A stretch of 64,000 nt of DNA. Origin: Butyrivibrio sp. M55 (lineage in GTDB: Bacteria; Bacillota; Clostridia; Lachnospirales; Lachnospiraceae). The stretch covers positions 1 through 64,000 of the forward strand of contig NZ_FPCD01000005.1 in the NCBI RefSeq assembly GCF_900116865.1. The letters run 5' to 3'. Shown piece after piece: positions 16,865 to 25,740 of the stretch; within the stretch, counting starts at the first letter, position 1, and each line of letters starts with the position of its first letter. The position numbers and the translations under genes were made by a program. The notes below the pieces were generated by a model. The model did no database searches. It saw only the letters and a program-made list of their open reading frames with translations, and was not told where the DNA came from.

Positions 16865-18310
16865 TTATCTACGCCATGTTTTGGGTTTCATGATAATAAA
16901 TATTGGCAAAAGTTCAAGTCTTCCCGCCAACATATCAAACATAAGAACCAATTTGGACAAAGCAGAGAACTCTGAATAATTGCCCATGGGACCAACCATT
17001 CCAAGTCCGGGTCCTATATTGTTAAGAGTAGCCGCAACTGAGGTTACTGTAGTCTGAAAATCAAAATTATCAAGTGCAACGATTATTGTTGAAACAATAA
17101 ATGTCATAACATACAGGCCAAGATACGCAGAAACCGACTTAACCGTGGTACCTTCAACCGTATGTCCGTCCATATATACTCTCTTGATAGCTTTGGGATG
17201 AACAATAAAGTTAAGTTCATTCCTAAAGTTCCTTACTACGATAATAGCTCTCGAAAATTTGAAACCACCGCCCGTCGAACCGGCACACGCTCCGACAAGC
17301 GACAAGATACACAGGATCATCTTGGAAAACATCGGCCACTTGTCAAAATCAAGCGTTCCGAAACCTGTCGTAGTCATAACGGAAACAACTGCAAAGAGCG
17401 AATGGTGGAACGAAAGTCCTGCGTTATTAAGAACTCCCGCTCTGTAAATATTCACAGCAATAAGTGCAGCCGCTATAAACATTGTTCCGAAATAGAATTT
17501 TACTTCGTCTATTGCAAAAGCCTCTTTTGGCTTCTTGTTCAAAAGAAAATAGTAAACGGTGAAATTTACTCCGCAAAGTGCCATGAATACAATGATTATG
17601 GCCTGGCTTAATACGGAATATCCGCCCACACCGGCGTTATTAACAGCAAATCCACCTGTACCAACGGTTGAAAAAGATATTGTTATCGCATCGTAAAGCG
17701 GCATTCCCGAAAGGAACAGGCATATGATCTCAACAACCGTGATTCCGAAATATATAAGATAAAGAATTTTAGCAGTATCTTTTACCTTGGGAACAATCTT
17801 ACCTACAACAGGCCCCGGGCTTTCCGCACGCATAAGATGCATACTGTAGCCGTCCGCCATCGGAACGATTGCAAGAAGGAATACCAAAACTCCCATTCCA
17901 CCGATCCAGTGAGTAAATGTCCTCCAGAACTGTACACTGTATTCGATACCGTCAAGACTTGTGAGAATACTTCCTCCGGTTGTCGTAAGACCTGATATTG
18001 TCTCAAACACAGCATCGATGTAATTGGGAATAGCTCCGGTAATAACAAAAGGAACCGCGCCCAAAAGACTCATAAGTATCCATGCCACGGCCGTAATGGA
18101 AAAGCCTTCTTTTGCATAGATAACTTTGTTTGAAGGTTTCTTACGAGAGCCAATGACTCCGACAATCATGGCAACCGCCGCGAGCGCCAGGAAAGACACA
18201 GCACTGTCGTATTCCTTATAGATTATTGCCACCACGAATGGCAAAACAAACAGACATCCCATGACTCTCATAAGTCTGAAGAGAATGTATCTGATCATTG
18301 AATAATTCAT
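16865..18310 (-). CDS. trkH: Trk/Ktr-type potassium uptake channel subunit
   Basis: The 481-aa membrane protein is the ion-conducting subunit of a Trk/Ktr potassium importer. The selectivity-filter regions of the four membrane repeats are visible, including SGLTTTGGSI, STVGTGGF, TTTGFGTLD and NNIGPGLG. The HWIGGMGVLVF stretch is typical of TrkH. The start lies 3 bp after the trkA stop with GGAGAACTAAAAA as ribosome site, so the two subunits are translated from one message. Potassium flux is expected to be gated by the adjacent TrkA. Confidence 0.94.
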   Translation of the reverse strand: MNYSMIRYILFRLMRVMGCLFVLPFVVAIIYKEYDSAVSFLALAAVAMIVGVIGSRKKPSNKVIYAKEGFSITAVAWILMSLLGAVPFVITGAIPNYIDAVFETISGLTTTGGSILTSLDGIEYSVQFWRTFTHWIGGMGVLVFLLAIVPMADGYSMHLMRAESPGPVVGKIVPKVKDTAKILYLIYFGITVVEIICLFLSGMPLYDAITISFSTVGTGGFAVNNAGVGGYSVLSQAIIIVFMALCGVNFTVYYFLLNKKPKEAFAIDEVKFYFGTMFIAAALIAVNIYRAGVLNNAGLSFHHSLFAVVSVMTTTGFGTLDFDKWPMFSKMILCILSLVGACAGSTGGGFKFSRAIIVVRNFRNELNFIVHPKAIKRVYMDGHTVEGTTVKSVSAYLGLYVMTFIVSTIIVALDNFDFQTTVTSVAATLNNIGPGLGMVGPMGNYSEFSALSKLVLMFDMLAGRLELLPIFIIMKPKTWRR

Positions 18311-18313
18311 TTT

Positions 18314-19675
18314 TTAGTTCTCCAAAATATCATTTATGTCTTTTAATCCTGTTTGTGTTGTAACAACGATAACAGAATCTCTGTCCTTTATCACACTCGC
18401 ACCTGTAGGAGATATGATCTCTCCGTAGTGATTAATGCAGGCAATAAGAATACCCTTCTTAAGATTAAGCTGTGCAAGAGGAACTCCAATTACAGGGCTT
18501 CCGTTTCTGACAATAAACTCAAGTGCTTCTACGCGCTCATCATTGAGCTTATAAAGTGTCTCGATATTACTGTCTTGGGAAGCAGACATTCCTCTTACAA
18601 ACTGAACAATCCTGTCAGCCGTAATATTCTTGGGATAGATGACACTTCCTATATCAAGTGAACCGATTATATCGCCATAATTTACCCTATGAACCTTGGT
18701 AATGATCTTTGCCTTGGGATTTATGCTCTTAACATACATTGAGAGCATAATATTCTCCTCATCAAGATTTGTAAGAGCTACAAAAGAACCGACAGAAGTA
18801 ATGCCCTCTTCAAGGAGCATGTCTTTATCTGTTCCGTTCCCGTTTATTATAAGTGCCTGAGGAAGAAGTTCTGAAAGCTCCTTACATCTTACAGGATTTT
18901 TCTCAAAGAGCGTAACTTTGATTCCGATAGACATGAGCTCTTTTGCAAGGTAAAAACCTGTCTCTCCTCCGCCTACAATTATCGTCGAAGGAACCTTTGC
19001 TGTCGGAAGTCCGAGCTTTCTGAAGAAAGCAAGTGTATTTCTGCCGGATCCGAAAATTGTTATCTCATCCCCTGCCCTTAATATAAAATTACCATCGGGA
19101 ATAAATACTTCATTGTCACGTGATACCACAGAGATAATGACCTGTTTCTTAAGATCGTCGGGGATATCTTTCAAAGCTTTATCGCAAATTCTGAGATTCT
19201 TGGTAACGATAAACTTTACGAGCTCCGCTCTTCCCCTTGAAAAAGTTTCAACCTTAGTTGCAGACGGGAACTTAAGCAGTCTGTCCGCTTCTCCCGCCGC
19301 TGCTTCCTCGGGATTGATTACCATTGAAAGACCAAGTTCTTCTTTGATGAAATTGATCTCTTTTTTATAGATCGGATTACGAACTCTGGCTATTGTATGA
19401 CAGTTACCTGCTTTCTTTGCTATAAGACAGCAAAGAAGATTAAGTTCATCCGACTCAGTAACAGCAATCATAAGATCCGCCGACTCAATACCTGCATCCT
19501 TCATTATGGAATAGCTGGCACCGTTACCTACTATTCCCATGACATCATAACTGTTGACCACATACTGAAGAACATTGCTATTCTCCTCTATGACCGTTAT
19601 ATCATGTCCTTCCTTGCTAAGTTGTTGAGTAAGCGTCTGGCCGACATTTCCACAGCCAACTACTATGATCTGCAT
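18314..19675 (-). CDS. trkA: Trk potassium uptake regulatory subunit, duplicated RCK domains
   Basis: The 453-aa cytoplasmic protein has two RCK (TrkA-N plus TrkA-C) halves. Each begins with a Rossmann nucleotide site, GCGNVGQTL at residue 8 and GGGETGFYL near 235, binding NAD(H) or ATP. The C-terminal TrkA-C domains may bind ligands such as cyclic di-AMP in this phylum, which is inference. It gates the TrkH channel encoded 3 bp downstream. The start follows GGAGGAATTAT. A leader of about 180 bases with alternative hairpins precedes it. Confidence 0.94.
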   Translation of the reverse strand: MQIIVVGCGNVGQTLTQQLSKEGHDITVIEENSNVLQYVVNSYDVMGIVGNGASYSIMKDAGIESADLMIAVTESDELNLLCCLIAKKAGNCHTIARVRNPIYKKEINFIKEELGLSMVINPEEAAAGEADRLLKFPSATKVETFSRGRAELVKFIVTKNLRICDKALKDIPDDLKKQVIISVVSRDNEVFIPDGNFILRAGDEITIFGSGRNTLAFFRKLGLPTAKVPSTIIVGGGETGFYLAKELMSIGIKVTLFEKNPVRCKELSELLPQALIINGNGTDKDMLLEEGITSVGSFVALTNLDEENIMLSMYVKSINPKAKIITKVHRVNYGDIIGSLDIGSVIYPKNITADRIVQFVRGMSASQDSNIETLYKLNDERVEALEFIVRNGSPVIGVPLAQLNLKKGILIACINHYGEIISPTGASVIKDRDSVIVVTTQTGLKDINDILEN

Positions 19676-19701
19676 ATAATTCCTCCATATAAAAGACTAA
19701 A

Positions 19702-19766
19702 AGGTTGCTCCAACAAAAAAACCTGAGCAACCTCTATTATTATAGAATTTAATCAGATAATAATCA
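19702..19766 (-). promoter_or_regulatory. Possible attenuator in the trkA leader
   Basis: On the minus strand AGGTTGCTC (19725-19733) pairs with GAGCAACCT (19702-19710), followed by TTTT, forming a terminator-like hairpin about 30 bases before the trkA ATG. Upstream, GAGCA plus ATTATTAT can instead pair with ATAATAAT plus the TGCTC of the first terminator arm, a mutually exclusive structure. No known riboswitch consensus was recognised. Confidence 0.5.
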
Positions 19767-19863
19767 ACCTGCTCAAAAAGCGCTAAAACAAGGTTTTCTT
19801 GAACATAAAAGTCCTGAAAGTCGCTGTTTTATCGTTTTTTTATAATAATTTCCCCTTAAGTTC

Positions 19864-19892
19864 ATTGTATATATAGCATTCTGACAGTACAA
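19864..19892 (-). promoter_or_regulatory. Probable promoter of trkA-trkH
   Basis: On the minus strand TTGTAC and TACAAT are separated by exactly 17 bases, close to a sigma-A promoter. Transcription would start near 19857 and give a leader of about 180 bases before trkA. Confidence 0.6.
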
Positions 19893-19957
19893 TTATGATG
19901 TCGGTGAAGCTTTTTACACCGACTTTTGTATATAATTTCATAATAAGGAGACCGAAA

Positions 19958-20362
19958 ATGAGAAATATTTTCTCCCAATTTTTCCAAGGACGTTACGGTT
20001 CCTACGGAATGGACAAACTCACAAGGTTTCTTTTGATATTGTCAGTAATAGCTTTGATCGTCTCGCTTTGTTCACCATTTGGTTTCTTATACTATGTTGC
20101 CTTTGCGTTATTGATCTACTCATATTTCAGGCTTTTATCGAAAAATATCACTAAGAGATACAAAGAAAATGAGAGTTTTATCAAGACCGAACAAAAGATC
20201 CGTTTATTCTTCGGAAAGAAACACAACAAAATTTTACAGTACAGACACTATCACATTTATACTTGCCCGCAGTGCAAACAAAAGATACGCATACCAAGGG
20301 GCGCCGGAAACATTATGGTTCGATGTCCCAAATGTATGACAGAATTTAAGAAGAAAGCTTAA
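19958..20362 (+). CDS. Small membrane protein with C-terminal zinc ribbon
   Basis: The 134-aa protein has two adjacent hydrophobic segments (about residues 24-65). A basic stretch follows, then a C-terminal zinc ribbon made of CPQC and CPKC pairs about 20 residues apart. Such small proteins are common in Clostridia and their role is unknown. The start is the ATG after AAGGAGACCGAAA. The next gene starts one base after its stop, so they are likely one transcription unit. Confidence 0.75.
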   Translation: MRNIFSQFFQGRYGSYGMDKLTRFLLILSVIALIVSLCSPFGFLYYVAFALLIYSYFRLLSKNITKRYKENESFIKTEQKIRLFFGKKHNKILQYRHYHIYTCPQCKQKIRIPRGAGNIMVRCPKCMTEFKKKA

Positions 20363-20363
20363 C

Positions 20364-20906
20364 ATGAAAAAATATCTGGTAGTATACGCCAGTGAAACAG
20401 GAAACACCCTTATGCTGGCAAAAGAAATTTATAACGCCATAGGTTGTCCAAAAGATGATAAAGCGCTTGTGGACATAAGATCATGGAACGGGACTCTGGA
20501 TGCAGAGCTTTATTTTATAGGCTTCTGGATTAACAGAGGTTCATGCAGCCTGGAGATAATTGACCTTATCTCCTCTCTGCATGGCAAAAACGTTGTTTTC
20601 TTCGGCACATGCGGTTTGGGTGACAGCTACGCGTACCATAAAGTTCTTGAGCAAAATGCCAGAGCATGGCTCGCTGCTGACAATAATTTTCTGGGTTCAT
20701 TCTTTTGTCTTGGAAAAATGCGTCCGGAAATCAGAAGCAAATATGAATCTCTTCGCGGAAAATGCGAGGATGTTCAGATAGATATCATGCTGAGCATGCT
20801 TGATGATGCATCAAGCCATCCCGATAATCAGGATCTTTTGCAGGTAAGACTTTTTACGGATGAAATACTTGTAAAAGCCGAAAATTATACTGCGGCTTAT
20901 ATCTGA
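20364..20906 (+). CDS. Flavodoxin-fold protein
   Basis: The 180-aa protein starts with a flavodoxin-type phosphate-binding loop, YASETGNTLMLAK (residues 8-20). It continues with LYFIGFWINRG and VVFFGTCGLGDSY, the positions where flavodoxins contact FMN. It is likely an FMN-binding electron carrier or reductase partner in the cytoplasm. It could equally be related to the flavodoxin-like proteins linked with bilin reduction in gut Clostridia, which I cannot confirm. It follows the zinc-ribbon gene directly. Confidence 0.8.
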   Translation: MKKYLVVYASETGNTLMLAKEIYNAIGCPKDDKALVDIRSWNGTLDAELYFIGFWINRGSCSLEIIDLISSLHGKNVVFFGTCGLGDSYAYHKVLEQNARAWLAADNNFLGSFFCLGKMRPEIRSKYESLRGKCEDVQIDIMLSMLDDASSHPDNQDLLQVRLFTDEILVKAENYTAAYI

Positions 20907-20923
20907 CTTTTTTTAGCTAACAA

Positions 20924-21520
20924 TCAGTGCACTCTTATCGTACTTGCGCTTATCTGAAAGCTTTCTTCACATTCATCGTCGGCAGCTCTCTGATAGGTTA
21001 TTGTGAACGTACGATACTTTGATCTGATAATATACACAGTCTGATAAACAGCTTGAGAACCTTCGGGTTCATAGTGGGCGTCTATCTTGTAACCGGGATA
21101 GCCGTCTATTTCTATGCGTTCAAAAGATTCTACTTTATAACCTACGTCTCCTCCATACTGTGTCTTGTAGCCGGCTGAAACAAGAGCTTCGTACTTATGC
21201 TTATCAAGCTTAGCCAAGCTGTCTATAGTCTTTTCGCCGCTTGCTTGCTGAGCTTTTTCTCTGTTTGTAAGCATAAAATCGTTGCTGTTATTGTGGACAA
21301 TATAGCTTACGGAAGATGATTCCATAGGTCTGTACTTATTTACATAATAGCCTTTCACTCCGGCCGGAACAAATTCGGGATTAAGGACAAAAGTACAGCC
21401 GGTCGCTTCCTTAAGTTCCTCTCCTGCCGCCAGTTCAAGGCATAGAGCGTCAGTAACAAAAATGACAAATGCCATTGATGCCGCAAGTATTACATTGAAT
21501 AAAATTTTCTTTTTATTCAT
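20924..21520 (-). CDS. Exported protein of unknown function
   Basis: The 198-aa product has an N-terminal signal-like helix (MNKKKILFNVILAASMAF onward) without a lipobox. A mature domain of about 165 residues follows, with many beta-type stretches and an IDGYPGYKIDAHYEPEGSQ segment. Its final section, YIIRSKYRTFTITYQRA plus a DECEESFQ region, is reminiscent of the PsbP/DcrB-like fold of small exported proteins. No pathway is suggested by the neighbours. The ATG at 21520 is preferred to two earlier ones. Confidence 0.65.
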   Translation of the reverse strand: MNKKKILFNVILAASMAFVIFVTDALCLELAAGEELKEATGCTFVLNPEFVPAGVKGYYVNKYRPMESSSVSYIVHNNSNDFMLTNREKAQQASGEKTIDSLAKLDKHKYEALVSAGYKTQYGGDVGYKVESFERIEIDGYPGYKIDAHYEPEGSQAVYQTVYIIRSKYRTFTITYQRAADDECEESFQISASTIRVH

Positions 21521-21605
21521 AAACAAGACGCTCCGTTTCATTAAATGACCTGACCACATTACATGGCCAGGTCTTAAAAATTTCTTTTACCAAAAATGTA
21601 AAAAA

Positions 21606-23489
21606 TCAAGCCTCATAGCTGTCGATAAGCTCAAGAGTATGTTCTTCGTTCATCTTCTTGCACATCTCAACGAGCGCATCAAGAGGAACATTCTGAACCT
21701 GCTTGTTGGAACCACGAACATTGATAGATACAGTGTTCTCCTGCGCTTCCTTATCACCGACAACGATGATGTACGGATCTTTGTAGTTCTTGAACTTCTT
21801 GATCTTCTCTTTCATGTTGTTGTCTGAATAATCAGCCTCAACACGAATTCCTGCATTCATAAGAGCAGTTTCAACCTTCTTGGCATACTCATTGTGCTCA
21901 ACACGGATGGGTACGATACCAACCTGATAAGGGCTGAGCCAGAACGGGAATACTCCCTTGAAGTTCTCAATGATGATACCGATGAATCTCTCAAGTGAAC
22001 CGTAGATAGCTCTGTGAATAACTACAGGCATCTGCATTGTTCCGTCCTGAGCCTGGTATGTAAGGCCAAAGTTATGAGGAAGCTGGAAGTCAAGCTGTAC
22101 GGTACCGCACTGCCACTCTCTTCCGAGCGCATCCTTGATCTGAAGGTCGATCTTAGGTCCGTAGAACGCACCGTCACCTTCGTTGATCTCATATCCACCC
22201 TCGCCGTACTTCTCATCGAGGATTTCCTTAAGAGCAGCTTCTGCTCTGTTCCAAACTTCAATGTCACCCATGAAGTCTTCAGGTCTTGTTGAGAACTCAG
22301 CTCTGTAAGTAACACCGAATGTTGAGTAGATCTCGTCAGCGATTGCGATAACATCGGCAATCTCTTCTTTTATCTGTGATTCCATTACGAATGTATGGTC
22401 ATCATCCTGACGGAACTCCTGAACACGGAAAAGACCGTTCATCTGGCCTGACTTTTCTTTACGATGAAGAACATCATATTCACTGTAACGGATAGGAAGC
22501 TCTTTATAAGAGTGATTTGTTCTCTTATATGTCATCATCGCATTAGGGCAGTTCATGGGCTTTGCAGCCATTGTGTCATCCTGCTCACGGTTATAAACAA
22601 CAGAACCTGCCTGGATTTTTATGTTCTTAGGCTCTTCTGTGGGTTCGTTGATATTCTCAAGCACTCCGGGAATCTCGGCATCTGCCTTGAGCCATCCCGA
22701 AACACCGGGAACCATAAACATGTTATCTACGTAATGAGCCCAGTGTCCGCTTATAAGCCAAAGCTTTTTATTATTTACAAGAGGAGCTGCGATTTCTGTA
22801 TATCCGTGTCTCTCCTGTACTTCTCTTGAATATTTAAGAAGTGCCTGATACATCTTCCAGCCTCTGGGAAGCCAGTAAGGCATACCGGGTGCAGTCTCAT
22901 CAAACATAAAGAGGTCGAGCTGTGCACCGATCTTCTTGTGATCGCGTTCCATTGCCTCCTGAATCATCTTGATGTGCTTTTTAAGCTCATCCTTGCTAGG
23001 GAATGCATAGAGATAAATTCTTGAGAGCTGATCTCTCTTCTCGTCACCTCTCCAATACGCGCCTGAAACAGCCTTGATCTGATAAGCTGCGTTCATAAGC
23101 TCCTGTGCGTTACCTACGTGAGGTCCGCGGCAAAGATCAACATAATCATCGCCTGTATAGTAAACCGTCAAAATCTCATCTTCAGGAAGATCCTGAATAA
23201 GCTCGGTCTTGAATTTCTGGTCTTTGAACATTTCAAGTGCTTCTGCTCTTGAAACTTCCTTGCGTGTAAAATCTTCTCTTCTCTTGATGATCTCGCGCAT
23301 CTTATCTTCGATGGTCTTGAAATCATCCTGTGTCACAGCCTTGGGAAGTACGAAATCGTAGTAGCAACCGTCATCGATCTGAGGTCCGATTGCGTACTGT
23401 ACTTCTTTTCCGTAAAGCTCGATAACAGCCTTAGCGAGAATGTGTGCCAATGAATGGCGGTAAACTTCTAAATATTCTTCTTTTGTCAT
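21606..23489 (-). CDS. thrS: Threonyl-tRNA synthetase lacking the TGS domain
   Basis: The 627-aa enzyme charges tRNA-Thr. It has the editing domain with HSLAH near residue 13 and CRGPHV near 120. The catalytic core follows with GHW, KPMNCP and the motif 2 HRKEKSG, and an anticodon-binding domain closes it. The usual N-terminal TGS domain of about 60 residues is absent; the protein begins with the editing domain. An insert of about 35 residues lies between the GHWAHYVDNM and KPMNCP motifs, which restores the overall length. The 129-bp leader contains a GTTCCG/CGGAAC hairpin but no T-box consensus that I can see. The start follows AGAAGGAGCTGAA. Confidence 0.95.
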   Translation of the reverse strand: MTKEEYLEVYRHSLAHILAKAVIELYGKEVQYAIGPQIDDGCYYDFVLPKAVTQDDFKTIEDKMREIIKRREDFTRKEVSRAEALEMFKDQKFKTELIQDLPEDEILTVYYTGDDYVDLCRGPHVGNAQELMNAAYQIKAVSGAYWRGDEKRDQLSRIYLYAFPSKDELKKHIKMIQEAMERDHKKIGAQLDLFMFDETAPGMPYWLPRGWKMYQALLKYSREVQERHGYTEIAAPLVNNKKLWLISGHWAHYVDNMFMVPGVSGWLKADAEIPGVLENINEPTEEPKNIKIQAGSVVYNREQDDTMAAKPMNCPNAMMTYKRTNHSYKELPIRYSEYDVLHRKEKSGQMNGLFRVQEFRQDDDHTFVMESQIKEEIADVIAIADEIYSTFGVTYRAEFSTRPEDFMGDIEVWNRAEAALKEILDEKYGEGGYEINEGDGAFYGPKIDLQIKDALGREWQCGTVQLDFQLPHNFGLTYQAQDGTMQMPVVIHRAIYGSLERFIGIIIENFKGVFPFWLSPYQVGIVPIRVEHNEYAKKVETALMNAGIRVEADYSDNNMKEKIKKFKNYKDPYIIVVGDKEAQENTVSINVRGSNKQVQNVPLDALVEMCKKMNEEHTLELIDSYEA

Positions 23490-23618
23490 TTCAGCTCCTT
23501 CTGCTATACCTACCGGGTACAGCCATGCATGTTTTATAATGATGTTCCGCTCTCGCGCACAGTGCTCGCCGGAACTAAGTAGTACACCGGGCTAGAAAAA
23601 CCCTCGCCAGGTGATTAC

Positions 23619-24125
23619 TTATGCGTTCTTGCCGCAGCACTTCTTATATTTCTTTCCACTTCCGCACGGGCAGGGATCGTTGGGGTAGATCTTGACTTCT
23701 TTTCTGATTGTGTGAGAAGCCTTCTCTTCTTTGTAGAGTGCCTTTCTCTTGTCCTCATCAAAGATTTCTTCCCATTCAGGAAGGTTGTAGAGCCAGTCTG
23801 CGCCGGCGTTTACCATATTCTTGTAAAGGAGTTCTTTCTCGAAACCAAGGTTAACCTCAGTATCCTCCTCCATCTCTTCAATAGGGTTCTGCACCTTAAG
23901 GCTGTCGTTGATTCCGTCAAGGAAGCCAACCATAGTCATAAGGTCAACTTTGTACTTCTCTGCGAGCTCTTTAACTGTTCCCTTAACAACCTCATCAGGG
24001 TTCTTCAAAAGCTGCGCATAGATGTCGCGCTCTTTCTGGAAGTACTCTGTCCATAATTTCTGGAGGGTACCCTTATCTGTAGTCTCTGAATAAGCCATAT
24101 CATGCCATTTTTTTAATAATGCCAT
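23619..24125 (-). CDS. SEC-C motif protein
   Basis: The 168-aa protein ends in a SEC-C zinc-binding motif ([17 protein letters not shown]), as found at the SecA C-terminus and in many small cytoplasmic proteins. The first 130 residues are acidic and helical and are not recognised. The ATG at 24125 after CAGGAGTAACGGAT is chosen over a longer frame. It lies between dapL and thrS on the same strand, but the 129-bp gap to thrS and the terminator after dapL suggest its own unit. The motif may contact SecB-like partners or ribosomes, which is inference. Confidence 0.82.
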   Translation of the reverse strand: MALLKKWHDMAYSETTDKGTLQKLWTEYFQKERDIYAQLLKNPDEVVKGTVKELAEKYKVDLMTMVGFLDGINDSLKVQNPIEEMEEDTEVNLGFEKELLYKNMVNAGADWLYNLPEWEEIFDEDKRKALYKEEKASHTIRKEVKIYPNDPCPCGSGKKYKKCCGKNA

Positions 24126-24230
24126 ATCCGTTACTCCTGTTTTTTCATAATAAAATTCGTGATCAGGGCATAGTAATGCCACTGACTTTTATACGTAAAA
24201 TTTATTCTATCGTATTATCAGTGGGGTGTC

Positions 24231-24263
24231 AAAAAAGTCGCTCCAATTTCTTGAGACGACTTT
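24231..24263 (-). terminator. Terminator of dapL
   Basis: On the minus strand, AAAGTCG (rc of 24257-24263 with neighbours) pairs with CGACTTTTTT at 24231-24240, giving a stem followed by a six-T run about 30 bases past the dapL stop. Confidence 0.72.
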
Positions 24264-24294
24264 CACTATTTTCTTTATATTTTCATATGATTCA

Positions 24295-25521
24295 TCAGAG
24301 CTTTTTGATTCTCTCAAGTGCCTCTACGCTGTTCTCGTAGCTTCCGAAAGCAGTGAGTCTGAAGTAGTGCTCTCCGCTGGGGCCAAATCCCGATCCAGGT
24401 GTACCTACCACATTTGCCTTCTCAAGAAGGTGGTCAAAGAACTCCCAGCTTGTCATGTTATCAGGTGTACGAAGCCATACGTAAGGTGAGTTTACACCGC
24501 CTGAAACGTCGTATCCCGCCTCTTTAAGGCCGTTAAGAATGTAGTTCGCATTCTTCATATAGCGTGCGACCATATCTTTTATCTGAGCCTTTCCTGCATC
24601 CGAATAGCAAGCTTCTCCGGCTCTCTGCACGATGTAAGGAGCTCCGTTGTACTTTGTGCCGTGTCTTCTTGCCCAGAGACTGTGCATCTGAACTTTTTTG
24701 CCCTCAAAATCAACTGTAAGCTCATGAGGAATAATGGTAGCTCCAAGGCGAAGTCCAGTAAAGCCTGCGTTCTTTGAAAAAGATCTGAGCTCTATAGCGC
24801 AGGTCCTGGCACCCTCGCACTCATAGATTGAATGAGGAACGTTGTCCTCTGAAATATATGCCTCGTAAGCTGCATCAAAGATGATAACAGCGCCGACTTT
24901 GTTTGCGTAGTCAACCCAAACCTGAAGCTGATCCTTAGTGATTGCGCTACCTGTAGGATTGTTGGGGAAGCACAGATAAATAAGATCCGGTGTCTCCTTG
25001 GGAAGTTCAGGCGCAAATCCGTTCTCAGCCGTACAAGGCATGTAGATGACATTGCTCCAGATTCCTGTGTTCTCGTCGTAATCTCCTGTTCTTCCTGCCA
25101 TTACGTTAGAATCAACATAAACGGGATATACGGGATCGCAAACCGCAATCTTTGCATCCTGTGAAAAGATCTCCTGAATGTTGCCGGAATCGCTCTTGGC
25201 ACCATCTGAAATAAAGATCTCATCGTCAGCGATATCGCATCCTCTGCTTCTGAAATCGTTCTCGGCCATTGCGTGGCGAAGGAAATCATATCCAAGATCG
25301 GGAGCGTATCCTCTGAATGTCTCGGCTACGGCCTGCTCGTCAACAGCCTTGTGAAGTGCCTCGATTACTGCGGGGCAAAGAGGCTGTGTAACATCTCCGA
25401 TTCCGAGTCTGATTATTTTTTTATCCGGATTAGCCTGCTGATAAGCATTAACCTTCTTCGCAATTGTGCTAAAGAGGTAGCTTCCGGGAAGTTTCAAATA
25501 GTCACTGTTAGGTCTAAACAT
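24295..25521 (-). CDS. dapL: LL-diaminopimelate aminotransferase
   Basis: The 408-aa PLP enzyme converts tetrahydrodipicolinate directly to LL-diaminopimelate, the short aminotransferase route to lysine and peptidoglycan. The PLP lysine lies in SFSKNAGFTGLR, with FPNNPTG and FDAAYEAYI upstream. The IIRLGIGDVTQPL and GYAPDLGYDFLR segments match DapL rather than the succinylase route enzymes. The start at 25521 (MFRPNSDYL) follows GTGAGGACGAATC. dapF, the next enzyme, is divergent 219 bp away, so the shared gap can coordinate the two. Confidence 0.94.
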   Translation of the reverse strand: MFRPNSDYLKLPGSYLFSTIAKKVNAYQQANPDKKIIRLGIGDVTQPLCPAVIEALHKAVDEQAVAETFRGYAPDLGYDFLRHAMAENDFRSRGCDIADDEIFISDGAKSDSGNIQEIFSQDAKIAVCDPVYPVYVDSNVMAGRTGDYDENTGIWSNVIYMPCTAENGFAPELPKETPDLIYLCFPNNPTGSAITKDQLQVWVDYANKVGAVIIFDAAYEAYISEDNVPHSIYECEGARTCAIELRSFSKNAGFTGLRLGATIIPHELTVDFEGKKVQMHSLWARRHGTKYNGAPYIVQRAGEACYSDAGKAQIKDMVARYMKNANYILNGLKEAGYDVSGGVNSPYVWLRTPDNMTSWEFFDHLLEKANVVGTPGSGFGPSGEHYFRLTAFGSYENSVEALERIKKL

Positions 25522-25740
25522 TGATTCGTCCTCACTTTCATGCGAATATAAAAAAAGTTTACTACTTTTTTGTATAATTGTATACATTTTTCTTTTCGTA
25601 TTATATATAATGATAAAGATAGCTGTTCCACTGATAATTCAGATGCCATAAATCACCAATGCGACAGCACCAAATCCAAACTTATTTATTTTATAATGCA
25701 AATATAGTACATAACACTAACAGAATGTGAGGTACCCAAT

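Noticed and set aside
21547..21573. Terminator of thrS
   Set aside because: GACCTGACC and GGCCAGGTC can pair with one mismatch, but there is no T-run on the minus strand, so I do not call it.
23490..23618. T-box riboswitch before thrS
   Set aside because: The GGGTGGTACCGCG-type T-box core and a specifier stem are not visible in the short 129-bp leader.
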